64,000 nucleotides of DNA, from NCBI GenBank assembly GCA_013350335.1, contig CM023541.1, positions 60,949,413-61,013,412 of the forward strand, written 5' to 3'. The notes beneath the pieces are model-generated. The model worked only from the letters and a program-made list of their open reading frames with translations. It searched no databases and was not told the origin of the DNA. Shown here piece by piece: positions 1 through 11,745 of the stretch. Position numbers and translations under genes: made by a program. Each line of letters begins with the position of its first letter. Position 1 is the first letter of the stretch. This DNA is from Chimonanthus salicifolius (taxonomy: Eukaryota > Streptophyta > Magnoliopsida > Laurales > Calycanthaceae).

Positions 1-77
1 GTTTTAATTATAGTTAAAAAACATTTACATTCATCTCTAATCAACGTCACATTAAAATGGATGAAATGGATGCACAC

Positions 78-3000
78 CTAGATGCTTGCTCATAACTAAA
101 GAACTTCACTGCTGAATTTGGAATTATTCGTGCACAGTTGGTGCCATTTCCTTTGTACAGCCCTCGGATTCCCTCGGTTTTCCAAATATACTTCAGACCT
201 TGAATAGTTCCACTATACTTCATATTGTGAGGATTCTGAACCTGCATGTTCCAGCAGCCATTGAACTGACCACGCATTAAAATGCAAAATTTGATGATTA
301 AATCTATGAAAATAAAATGGTCTAACTTGATGAGAAATGTGCCAAAATTCAGAGTTTCCTTGCCCATGACACTATACTCTCTGTTTTTTTTTTAAGGTGG
401 GTGAGGGTGTTAGGACTTGGGCTTCCAGTCCGAAAGACCAGCTTGTTAGGTGGAGTGACCCAAGTCATTTATAAATCCCTAGATATCCCTCTACACTTCC
501 AACGTAGGACTCGTTCACAGCAGCCCCAACAATCCCCACCTCGAATGAGGCCCTCCGGCGGAGAGAGCAACGCCGGCCTCCAGCTAGCTTAGGGGATCTC
601 TTGAGCCCACATGAGGTAGCTTGAGACCTGACTCTGATACCACTTGTTAGGACCTGGGCTTCCAGTCCAAAAGACTAGCCTGTTAGGTGGAATGACCCAA
701 GTCCTTTATAAACCCCTATATCTCCTTCTACACTTCCAAATATGAGACTCGTTTGCAACAGTTCCAATAAAAGGAGGGGGCACAGAAATATAATGCATCA
801 CTTTCAGTTTAGTCATTTTCCAGTAAATCACTTCTAGAATGAAAAAAATTCAATGCAACTAGTAAGGCATGTCTGGCAATCTTATTAGTAGAGAAGAGGT
901 TTCCTAGGAGCTAGGATGTGGATTTTCCTCATATTTGAAGGCATTTTTATCAAGCATCAATTTTCTCATATCTGCTTGGATTCATTTTTCTCTTCTAAGA
1001 ATATTTAGCATTCTAAAATATGGAATGCTTCAACCAACTTTAGCTCTGAGGGCTTTCCAATCAATTTAAGAAAAGTTCACCTCATAGGAAGCAAATTCCT
1101 TTTCCTACCTGCCAATTGTTCCCATTTTTAATTCTAGAGAAGAACTTGAACAATGTCATGTGGCATTGTACCAATTCAGTAAATAAAAAGAATATCTCAT
1201 TATCCCTCAACATTTCTGTTTGACATTTCAGAAATTTGAACATCGCTAAGACATATTCTCAAAAGAAAAAGAGAAATACTATTGAGAATCACATACAGAA
1301 ATAATGAAAATGGAAAGTAACGACATTTTAACATGTCCGAACACAAAACACTATCAAAATTAGCATAAATAGGACCTCGTGCTGATGATTAGGTGACCCT
1401 GTAGCTTGCTCAGTTAATGGGATGGATCTATTCACGTTGGTTTCCTTTTGTTTTATATATTTACTATATTGTTAAATTTTGGATTTGACGATGTCAAGAA
1501 GACAGTTGGCACTTGTAAAATAACCAACTTTGACATTAAGTTTATTCAAACTGTGATCACCAGCCACTGGTAGCCAAGATTGGCACTATCAATCCGCTAA
1601 CCACCAGCAAGGTTTTAGTTCCCTCTGCCATTTCTATCCTGTTTTACTATTGAAAGTAATCAAATTACAATGTACTATCCCATTTGTTCCTGCTAGCAAA
1701 AGGCTAACGATTCACATTGTATCTAGTAATGTTGGAAGATTAAACTATTGTATCTAGTAATGTTGGAAGATTAAACTATTGTATCTAGTAATGTTGGAAG
1801 ATTAAACTAATTTGAAAAATAGGCAAGGAACTGATAAAACACATGGGTAAAATTCATCCCTAAAAACCGGGTTATAAGGAGAGAGTGCCCATGCACTTAT
1901 AAACTCCAAGATCCTAAAGCCCACTAGCGATACCAGTTGTTGGGTATTTTTCCCCTATTCAATCAGCAGAGGCACAAAACAAACCAATCAAACAGTCCAC
2001 AAGCTTCAGACATGAATGTAACATGGTTCACATGGGTAGAACTCATCCCTAAAAACTGGGTTATAAGGAGAGGGTGCCCATACATTTATAAACTCCAAGA
2101 TCTCAAAGCCTAAAGGCGATGTGGGACATGCTAACAAGAACTTGGATTTAAACAAATGGGAACCATTCAACAGTGAAAAGGAATCTAATCTGTTTACCTG
2201 TAGCAAAATTTTCATGCGCTCCAATGGAGCAACAGCAGTGCGAGACCTGCAGTTCATTATGTAATTCAATGAAAACAGAAGTGAAAACAATAAAAGATGC
2301 AAGAAACTATAATAAGGTTCAGTATTTCAATACTAGGTATGTTTTAAAGTTCAATTTGTATATGAAATTTATATCCAATATTACTCCTTCCCTATCTTGT
2401 GAACACAAAGTTGCCTATTTGTCTGTCTGGAACTTTAACATTGGAGGTTAAAGTCATCTTCACGATGAAAATTCTATAAGAGAAGAGTGTAGGACAGTAC
2501 ACTGCCTACCCATGAACCAGTCTAGAGCCTTTCATGTGTGGTTTCAGGAATAAGTGAAAATGCAATGAAGTGGGCTGGATCAACTTGGACTTAGGCCAGG
2601 TCGAAGTTGGTTCAGGCCATTCCATTCTATTCCCATTCGTTCCTAAAACCAAACAGGCCCCAGCAAGTATACCTGTAACACAGTACTACTTTCCAAGTTC
2701 ACTCATCTTTCAACGTGGGAACATGGAATTTATTAGAGAGCATGACAAAGTGCAAACATAGAAAAGGTTGTGTGGGTACGAAGAATAGATTTATTTTGAA
2801 AGAACACCAACTAATTGGTTTTCAAGTTCCCACCTATATACGTAGAATTAAATTTCATAGATGATATAGCTTGTTTTCATCCATAAATGGCGGATCGGGA
2901 ATTCTGGCAATAAATAGGGGCTGAGACTTGTCCCAGTTCTATTTGTTTTAAACTAAGTTAGAAGACTCATTCGAAGTCAACAAAAAATGGAGATAGGTTT

Positions 3001-3836
3001 GTGAAATTCCATTTCCTTCAATTGTTTACGAAAAACTGTTTGGGTCAGTATTTGGTTTTCAAACTACGCTCTAATTTATTTGGATACCAGCAACAAGAGG
3101 TTAGAATTTGAGTGTTCTATGACTTCAGGAACCTGTCCACGGACTAAAAAGTAGAACCCAATATCAAGTGGACTTTGACATATTAGAGACCGGATAAAGG
3201 CCTAAGGATTCCCAGAATCGGATATGTTTATACTCAACCCTCTTCTATTTAACAAATCATTTTTCTGTTGGGGCTGGCCACTCGCAAACGAGTCCCACGT
3301 TGGAAGTATAAAAGGAGATCTAGGGACTTATAAAGAATTTGGGTCACTCCACCTAATATGTTAGTCTTTTGGGATGGATACCCAGTCCTAACATTTTCTT
3401 CCTATTGTGATGTAGCATATTGTATTTCTTTATTATTGATTTAGCTCTAACCCATAGATCTGTCATGATTTTAAGAATTAAGCTACAACATATAATTTCT
3501 TCAATTGCCTATGTCTGACATTTAATCCAAAAGAAAAAAAAAATCTATGCAGTGAATCCTCTTTTCATGACAGCATCCCGTTGGATCTCAAATTAAAAAG
3601 AAAAACAGAAAAGCAGTGATAGATTCAATTCCAAGCATCAAAATTAAATGGTGAAAGAGGTGAAGAACTCACAGTCCCCCAGCAACACCTCCAGCCATGA
3701 ACGATTTGCATACAGTGAGGATGGCGTGGCCAGGTGCCTCAATGCCTTCCGCTGCTAGCTTTGCCTCTTCTGCCAGATCGACAATGGTTGAAACAGCTGA
3801 ATCGCTTTCTTTGCCTGCAACATCTTCCGATGCCAT
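78..3836 (-). CDS. ADNT1: Mitochondrial adenine nucleotide carrier, ADNT1-like (5' part; 3' end outside window)
   Basis: Mitochondrial carrier (SLC25) family. ADNT1 exchanges cytosolic AMP/ADP for matrix ATP across the inner mitochondrial membrane. Visible exons on the minus strand are 3836-3673, 2246-2198 and 241-78, with phases 2, 0 and 2 at the exon ends. Every visible junction is GT..AG (donors GTGAGT, GTAAAC, GTGTGC; acceptors CTGCAG and TGCAG). The start is the ATG of MASEDV at 3836; upstream in-frame residues are unlike the family. Translation gives an N-terminal leader ending CKSFMAGGVAGGL, then the first carrier signature SRTAVAPLERMKILLQ, then QNPHNMKYSGT and GLYKGNGTNCARIIPNSAVK, and ends in SYEQAS. 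This is about 125 residues of a family of roughly 350, so the remaining two carrier repeats lie left of position 1. Introns 1 and 2 (1.4 and 2.0 kb) hold TRIM-type repeats. The ADNT1 assignment comes from remembered similarity to At4g01100; the carrier family itself is certain. Confidence 0.92.
408..769 (-). mobile_element. Complete TRIM-type LTR element (two LTRs, PBS, polypurine tract)
   Basis: Two direct repeats of about 124 bp (408-531 and 645-769) both begin TGTTAGGAC and share GGGCTTCCAGTCC, the GTTAGGTGGA block and CACTTCCAA. Read on the minus strand, the right LTR ends AACA and after a two-base gap is followed by TGGTATCAGAG (632-642), the primer-binding site complementary to initiator tRNA-Met. 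The purine-rich GAGGTGGGGAT sits against the other LTR (531-542). The internal part is only about 113 bp and non-coding, which is the TRIM layout. The left LTR is TG..CA; the right one has a degraded end (AATA). No clean target duplication was seen. It lies in intron 2 of the carrier gene, in the same orientation as the gene. Confidence 0.85.
1716..1808. repeat. Three tandem copies of a 31-bp unit
   Basis: The unit starting ATTGTATCTAGTAATG repeats at 1716, 1747 and 1778 with exact 31-bp spacing and nearly perfect identity, which points to recent slippage. It lies in intron 2 of the ADNT1-like gene. Confidence 0.95.
1832..2136. repeat. Pair of TRIM-like LTR fragments (second TRIM family)
   Basis: Two similar ~105-120 bp blocks (about 1832-1935 and 2017-2136) share ACATGGGT, TCATCCCTAAAAAC, GGTTATAAGGAGAG and CTTATAAACTCCAAGATC. 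The second runs from TGTAACATGG to GCTAACA and includes GCGATGTGGGA. The same family recurs at 56469-56790. The orientation of the pair and a target duplication could not be established, so this may be one decayed TRIM or two separate LTR relics. It lies in intron 2 of the carrier gene. Confidence 0.6.
3266..3393 (+). mobile_element. Solo LTR of the first TRIM family with 5-bp target duplication
   Basis: The 128-bp block runs TGTTGGGGCTGG to AGTCCTAACA (TG..CA ends) and is the reverse complement of the LTRs at 408-531 and 645-769. It is flanked on both sides by TTTTC (3261-3265 and 3394-3398), a perfect 5-bp target duplication. That marks a solo LTR left by LTR-LTR recombination. It lies in intron 1 of the ADNT1-like gene, in the opposite orientation to the gene. 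Confidence 0.9.
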
Positions 3837-5829
3837 CAAAATGCTCTGCAAAACAAACTTCAAATTCTCGCCACACTCAAAGAAGAAAGAAATCGCAAAT
3901 GCAAAAAGCGTGTCTTGGTTTAAAGCAAAGAGTTGAAAATTCAATCACGTGTATTGTACTAAGAAACTGCCTAACGTAATTAGAAAGCCTTTCGCGCGCT
4001 TTTCAGTTGGACATTTGAAGATCACGGTGCATCCCACGTGGCTGAATACAAAATGGTGAAAAAAAATACAAAAATATAAAAATAAAACTAGTGATAAAAA
4101 CTTTCAATTTAGTCCCACCAAAAGACTTAGTTAAAGTTTCTCTTAAATGAATGGAAAAATAACCACTGAATGGCACTCGTGTATCAGTCTGAATCTAATT
4201 GAATTTTCAAAATTTTCATTTATGCCTGTTGGTGTTGGTGTTCTTCAATTATCAACATCACTACATTATTTAAAAGCACTCGTGTGATTAGAAAAAATAA
4301 AAAATAAATAAACTGTAGTATTTAAGCCTTGTTGAATATATGTAATTGACACCCCCTTCTCCATACACGTGAGGCACAAGTGCCAACTATATGGTATATA
4401 AAATTATTATAAATCAATGAATAAATTCAATATTTGGCTTAAGCTCTATAAACAAATTAGAATTTTTCCTGCTATGTTTTATATTTATTTGAAAAAAAAA
4501 GCCTTTCTATATTTACAATTTAAAAGAGGCCCCTACCTTTTAGTAAAAATTAAAAAAAAGGTCATTTCACCATAATTCACTGTTGATCTTTGATTCAATA
4601 TCTTTTAAATTAAAGGGACTTTTTAGAAAAATAAAAAATATAGCATTTTAACTTTCTTGAATAATATGTTTTATTACATTTGACCAATCAGTAACTAAAT
4701 GGCTTTATAATAGAAATTACTGTTATCTAATGGTATTTAAAAAATACGTACAAAAAATAGTGACTTGGCCGTATTGGTGATGCTGGTCCTACTTGGTGAC
4801 TTGGCCGTATTACTATGATCACACAGTTCCTTTAAAACCCAGTTGAGGTGTACCTTGTGCTGAGCCTAACTGGAGACCGCATGAAAATCCCAAAAAAAAT
4901 GGGTTTGGGCATATTGAGGCTCAGGTCGGGCTCATTTCTTGACCCAAAATATTAGGCTTTGATTAGAAATCAGGTCAGGCTGGGACTACCGACTACCACA
5001 TGAACTTGGGCCCAACCCAGTCCAGATTCATCCATTTCGTTCCACTCTATTCCCACTATTGTTAAATTTAAATATAGCTACTAAGTAGGGTGCATTCACT
5101 GATCTGGATAACAGACCAATAACATCATGGACCACACTTGGATAGGACCTTGTTCAGAAAAGTAATCAGATGGGAAGAGTCAAGCCATCCAATAGCATCC
5201 ATTGTTACAGTTTCCAGCCCGACTTAGGCAAGTCCAGACTCCAGAATCCAGATCCAGTTATAAAAGGCCAAGGCCAGCCCAAAGACAACGAACTGGGCCT
5301 GGTCCTAGGTCTGTCTTAGTTTTCCAGTAGCTAGCCACTAATCTGATAGTTGTGATGTTCAGTAAGAAGTTCAAGATAACTTTGGAGGTGGGAAATGACA
5401 GAGAAGAATATTTGTCATAATGGGCTTAGGCCTGCTCTAATTGGTTATAGAACTAAACTGTAGACTAAACCCATATTTGCTCTTGCTAAAAAACAGAGAG
5501 GCAAGAATGTACTTAGTGGCCCAGCCAATTAAGTTTTAAGGTCCACAATCTGCATGTATCAAATGTTTGGGCCTCAAAAGTAGAATTGAGCTCTACCCAT
5601 TTGTAAATTAGTGTCCGTCTTCATAAGAAATGTTGTCCCATCTACTCGGGGTTTTAGCATAAATAACCTGAGACCAACATAATCATTTATTGCTCAGAAC
5701 GACAGGGCCCATGTGGTCAAGAAATCTGATAGCCATATTTAGTCTAGAAAGGGCTGGATACAGGCCTCATATAACTGGGCTAATGTTGCTGAAGTCCTAT
5801 TAAATATCGGATTTTAATGACTCCCTCTC

Positions 5830-6130
5830 TCCACTTTTTTTTTTTTTTTTGAAATATCGATTATTTTTTTATTTTCGGTCTTTTATTTTAAAATTTTGGA
5901 AAAAAAGAGAAAAGAATATCAGCTGATATTTCAAATATCGGCCGATATATCGGCGGAATGAAGTACGATTTTTTTAATATCGGGCGGCCGATATTTGGCT
6001 GATATATGTCGGCAATATCAGTCGATATTCAATCTGTACAGCTGATATGAATTGGTCTCTAAAAGATCGATATATATATATATATATATATCAACTAATA
6101 CAATACGTATCAACTGATATTTTTACCTAC
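5830..6130. repeat. CGGCCGATAT-type palindrome-rich dispersed repeat with TA run
   Basis: The stretch contains many variants of ATATCGGCCGATAT and CAGCTGATAT, a T-rich linker and a TA microsatellite near 6069-6091. Related sequence occurs at 25300-25640 and 51751-51852. No ends or target duplication could be defined. Confidence 0.6.
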
Positions 6131-8864
6131 ACTTTGACACAAAATTCGCATCAAAGTCGCCGAATTCCATCTCCTACGGTTCAGCTGGATACCTTCAGAA
6201 ATTAATGGAAGATGTTGGATGGGTTCTAATTTTCCAATAAAACACGCAAATTTGGATGTATACCAAAAACTTATATAGAGCAGTTCTGGGAATGATTTTC
6301 CGATGCCCTCTACTATTAGAAATGAATTCTATAGTAAATAGAGAAAAAAATTGTTTTTTTAATGCAAATAGATTCCAGCAGACGTTAAATGACAAATAAT
6401 CCATCCTGCAATAATTGATTGAATCCCATCTGACCATGTAAATTTGACCCTGCACGCCTCTGAGTAGAGTGAGTTTGCAAACTCACCCGAGTTTACTCAA
6501 CTGCTCACTCACATTGAAAGTCTTATTATTATTTTTTAATCAATGTATTCAGATCTCTTAGAGCACTCGACTAATTTTTGAAACATATGCAAATCCCCTA
6601 TTCATACTCACTCAATAACTTTACAGAGAGTGATCCTTTAGAATAGAACAAAAATCGAAAGTAAACCATCCCTTAAACCACAAACCACTGTGAATTGAGT
6701 TGAGGCTCAACTTTGATTTACAAACATACTGCAGGCAAAGGCCGAAGGTAAGGTTCGCTGTGAACAGCCACCGTTTTGTGCCGTCACATAAGACTAACTT
6801 GGGTTGGAATTTCTTCATCAAATGAAATGGGTTGATACAAGTCTAAGTATAATAATTATTAGATGGAAACATTATTTAGAAAAATAGATAGAATGACTAC
6901 AAAATAAAAAAATGCTGTCATCCTAATGATAATTATATCTGAGATATGTGAAGCAGGTAGTGTTATAAATTTGATTGCCAAAACATATACATCATTGATT
7001 TTGATAAAAAAAATTAAAAATGATATTGTCAGCAATACTTTCAGCGGTATATAGTAATTTCACTTATTTAAATACTAAAATTCATTATTATATGAATTTT
7101 TTAATTTACATAGTTGAGAAGACAAGGAGGATATGGACCTTTGAAATTGAAAATCATCCTTTTATTTATCAATTATTCATTATAATTAAATTAATTAAGT
7201 AAAAAAATTCAAATGATTAAGTTGTTGTCATTTTCACCGGCACGACAATCCTCTCACTTGTTCCATGTAGAAAATGGTATCAAATTGCAGGCTTTTCCCA
7301 TTTGACTGGCTTTATGATGAATTGTCTGTTTCAAAGTAGAAACAAGTATTCAATGCTCGACTTAATTTGACAACTTAATACAATTTAAAAATGAGTTGTG
7401 TAATGAGATAAAAGTTTTAAGATATTATCTATTTTACTTTTTTACAGTGTACGAAAGTATTTAAAAAAAAAAATCAGTGAATCGATTTATACCGCAGTAG
7501 AAGAGTCGGTGATCCGGTAAACCAGTCAGAATTAATTTATACCGCAGTAGAAGGATAAAGTGGGAAATTCACTCATTCTCGTTTCTGGTTATATAAAATC
7601 CCACGTGAGGATCCTTACCCTTTCAAGTACGTGTATCAGTTCTAAATAACACCCATTTTATAATAAATTTAAATTGTTCAAAATATTAATTTTTCATTTA
7701 AATATAGATCCCTGAATTTATGTTGATATCTTGTACCATCACTATTAAATTGAATTTCATAAATAAAAATATTTATTAATATTTTAAGTTTACAAATTAA
7801 AGAGAGATAGTAATTCAATAAATTTCATTTATCCGGAACACCTGTATTCCTAACTGTGACATTGATGATCAAACGATCTTAAATTTCTCACTTCTCATGA
7901 GGCTACATGTGTTGTACTTTGATCTTTTCATTTAAGAAAATGTGATTCAAGAAAAAAAAAGTGGTGAAATCTATCAGATGAGATATGACCTCAAATCAAA
8001 GTCGGTGGCTAAAATCACAAGAGAATCTTTAGGAAAACAATAATGATGCCTAGAAATTTTCAACAATTATATATGATGAAGTCTTTGAAATTTTAATTTT
8101 AAGATAGAGATTTGATTGAATGATAGTTTAGAAAGTAAATTTACAATTTTACCAGTTAGATTTTTATTGAACTTCAAAAATAAAGAAATAGAGAATCAAC
8201 CAAATAAAACTCAAGTGACAGATTGCAACCCAGCTTTCCTTTCCTCGGCGGAGAAGATGTGACATTCTCTTGTCAGAGGTGGAGAATTATACAGGAAGAA
8301 TTATTATTTTTGTTTATTAGCTTTATTTTCTCCCAAGTCTACATCTATTAAGAAGATATGATAATAAAGTTTTTTTTTTTAAAAAAAAAGAGAGAGAGAA
8401 GAAGATAAGAGTTTCCATCTCTCTTCTCCTCATCCAAACAGATCTGAATTCATCTTCTTCCCTTTTAGAACGGTGCAAACGTGCTAATTAAGCAAATACC
8501 AGGATTTCCAACGAGAGGTCATGAAACGAAGTGCCAAAATCGGAGTTTCAATTGGAATAACAAACAAAAATAGAAACAGCCACCCGCATCCAACTTTGCA
8601 TGATATTCCAAACAAATCCGTCCATGCCAAAACGGCTCTGCCATTGCCAAGGTGGTACACGTTTTGGATGCGAACAGTATTTCGGCTTATCATTGCTTTT
8701 CTACAGCAGCCGAAATTTCAAATATCGGCGGAAATTTGTATTACATGTAACAACCTGTCAATTGGATTCTCTTCATTTTTATGGGCTTATTATAAGTATT
8801 AAAAGTCTTTCAAAATTCATAAATAAGTTTAGAGAAATTTATTCCTACACTTTGAGTAACAGTA

Positions 8865-9054
8865 AATTCTCTTCGTCCTATTTTAATTGTCTTATTTGAA
8901 ATATTTATATTTTTTTAAAGGATTCTCTTTATAAAACTATCACTACATGAGATCTTATCAATTTTCAACATACTTTATGTTATTCCAATATAAATGAGAC
9001 AATTATTTTGAGATAATTTCAAAATTCATATAATACAATTAAATTAAGAGAGAG
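8865..9054 (-). mobile_element. Stowaway-like MITE (copy 1)
   Basis: The reverse complement reads CTCTCTCTTAATTTAATTG, then TATGAATTTTGAAATTATC, then AATTGTCTCATTTATATT, matching the MITE at 31992-32187 along its whole length in the opposite orientation. Flanking TA dinucleotides (8863-8864, 9055-9056) fit the TA target duplication of Tc1/mariner-type MITEs. The terminal repeats are imperfect, so it is an old copy. Non-coding. Confidence 0.75.
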
Positions 9055-11668
9055 TATATTTTTTTTGAAATTCTAAAACATTTGATGTAATACTTTTTAA
9101 TGTAGATAATAATTTTTTTGCAAAGTGCGGCACTTGCAGCACTATATCTCGAATATGGCAGGCAAAGGGCAAGGTGCGTCCAGAACCAATTTTCCTTCAT
9201 TTTTATCATGACAATTTGGAAGAAACTGCCGGGGAAGAACCAATGAAGAGAAGCCAAGTGGGGTTAAAATCGGTGGTGGGGCCATCGTCACCATGACTCG
9301 TAATGTGTCACATTACTCACAACTGATTGGGTTCCCCTCACTGCCTGAGCAATTTCCATGTTTCTGTTTCTTTATTTATATGATTTCATTTTTGCCGACA
9401 CCAAAAGTCTTGGAAGACTTTGAACTTTTTTAAATTTAGAGAAATTTTTATTAAAATATATTTTTAATGAAAATAGTAATGACAATGATAATTAAAATTT
9501 TAGATTTTAAAAATTTAATTACTACGTATGAGTTGTTAATTTTTCTTTATTTTTTTTATAAAACTAAAATAATTAAATAAAGAATCTGTTAATAATTATA
9601 TTATCTATAATATCGTTTAAAGCATTTTTGAAGTATCAACATTTTAGCCAGTTGAGAACCACTCCAAATTTGGATGAGTACAGGTCGGATGCTTTAATAG
9701 ATGGCGCATCTATTACGTGGGGTCCACTGCAGAGTATTACATCAACAAGATGACGTGATTATCTACAAGTGAAGATGCTCTAATCCATCAACAAAACCTT
9801 AAATTCAGAACCGGAATCCAGCTGGCATATGCAATAGCAATAGCAACATCAGCTGTGGTGGTCTAAACCATTTTAAGGAAGCAGCTGTGGTGGTCTAACC
9901 ATTTCAAGTTAAACTCAAGGCTTGAATTGAACTCTTTCTTCTTAATTAATGCACAAAGTTAGAGATAATTTCATTTACATGCAATATTAATTTCATGTTT
10001 AATATAAGCAAGGATATTCATGTTATTTAAGAAAAAAATAATCTTTTAAATAAATTAGTACAAGTGGCTTTACAAATTGAGGCCATGACTAAATTTGCTT
10101 TAAAGATATATTCATTTCAATAGTTTACGTCCATCTTTTAACAATTTAAGCTTGATGGTGTTGATGGCCAATGTTCAAGAGTGGCACCTGTCCTATGACG
10201 AAAATTTTAAATGGTCATATATTATAAAAACTATTAAAACATTAAAAACTAGGTCTATAAAATCAACTATTTTTTTTTTTTTTTAACATTAAGAGAAAGT
10301 CATTGAACAAATATTTTTTTTCTATAACGTTGAATCCAATAGTTAAGACACAAAAATGAACATTAAATAAAGTTAAATTTAATTTTATACATCATTCAAG
10401 AATAAAAAAAGAATTATGAAGTAGTTTGGTTTGGACTTTGGATTATCATCTAAAAGAATTATCATTCAAGAACAAAAAAAAGTTGGACTTTCGACTCAAT
10501 AGAAGTGGGCGTGGAAATTTTTTACTGCCCACTGTTAAAAAGGTGATGGAACTGTGAAGTGCATGCTAATACAGCAGCACTTTTGGTAAACTTTTTGGTT
10601 GGATAAAGGTAAATTAGATGCTTTACGGCTTAAATGTTACCGAGGAGTCGCGTGTCTTCCTGTAATTGGGCAAAATCTTTGGTGGCTGATGTGGATTTCA
10701 GAAACATCTAAACTACTTTTTAAATTAAATTATTCGTCTAAGCCTTTATTTATTTGTGTGCAAGAGACTTGACGGAGATAGCTAATCATATGACAAGAAC
10801 GGGTGGAGTGTCAACTTAATTGTACAGATTTATCCAATAGGAATAATTTGACAGTCTTTTTTTTAATAAGTCTGTTAGTCATGTGATTAACTATTTAACA
10901 AATTTTAATTTTTTTAAAAGTTGAAAGACTATAAATAGATAACACTAGAAGGAGAAATCAACTATTATAAATTTAGAGGAAATATAAAAAGAAAGACATA
11001 TTAGATTGTGAAGTGATTATTAATATAGTTTATACTAATGTAAATTAAAGAAAAAAATTAATAAAATGACTTGAAATAAATGAAATATTGACCTTTAATA
11101 ATTACAAAAAGGTAGGTTTCACTGTCAATTTGAGTAACCTTAGTTTAAATGCCTAGACGTGAGTAAAACTGCCTGAATGAAGATTTGGCATTAGCGTCAT
11201 CATTGGAGGGGTAGAAATGATGATAATAATTGTGATTAGATTCTGACTTCCTATAGTAACAATGATTGCAAGGGTTAACCCTTAAATTAAATGAATTTTT
11301 TATAAAAAAAAACTTTGTGAGACCCCTTTAGGCTATCAAATCAAGGAAAGGAAATGCATGCATAGGAAACTGTGCCCTGTGCACTAGATAAGACTTTGGT
11401 CATATTTGTTTTTTTTTCCGAAATAAAGTAAGTTTAAATTAGTAATCCCTATTATGTCTTGACGATGATGCGTGTGACAGTGATGGGAAAATTGAAAATT
11501 CAAGAGATTCTAATTTCCACTAAGTTGATATATAGAATTAAATTATTAAAACTTCACCGACCGGTCCACGCAACCACTTGTGGCCTGCAACCACTTGTTG
11601 CCATCAGTAACATTCTGAAGGAAAAGTCAAGAGCTAAGTGAAGCAATTGCATGCATCAGCTGAGTGAG

Positions 11669-11745
11669 GAAGGTAGGAAAACGGACCCCACTAGAAGGTA
11701 GGAAAACGGACCCCACTCAGAAGGTAGGAAAAGGGACCCATCCAT
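11669..11745. repeat. Three tandem copies of a ~25-bp unit
   Basis: GAAGGTAGGAAAACGGACCC begins at 11669, 11694 and 11720 (spacing 25 and 26 bp). The third copy has AAGGG for AACGG. No coding or regulatory role is evident. Confidence 0.9.

Noticed and set aside
1716..1808. Regular direct repeats resembling a small CRISPR array
   Set aside because: Units are contiguous with no spacers, and the genome is a plant's.
4860..5330. GC-richer stretch with GGGCCTGG/AGGCCAGGCC words
   Set aside because: Possibly an old repeat, but no ends, duplications or second clear copy could be defined in the window.
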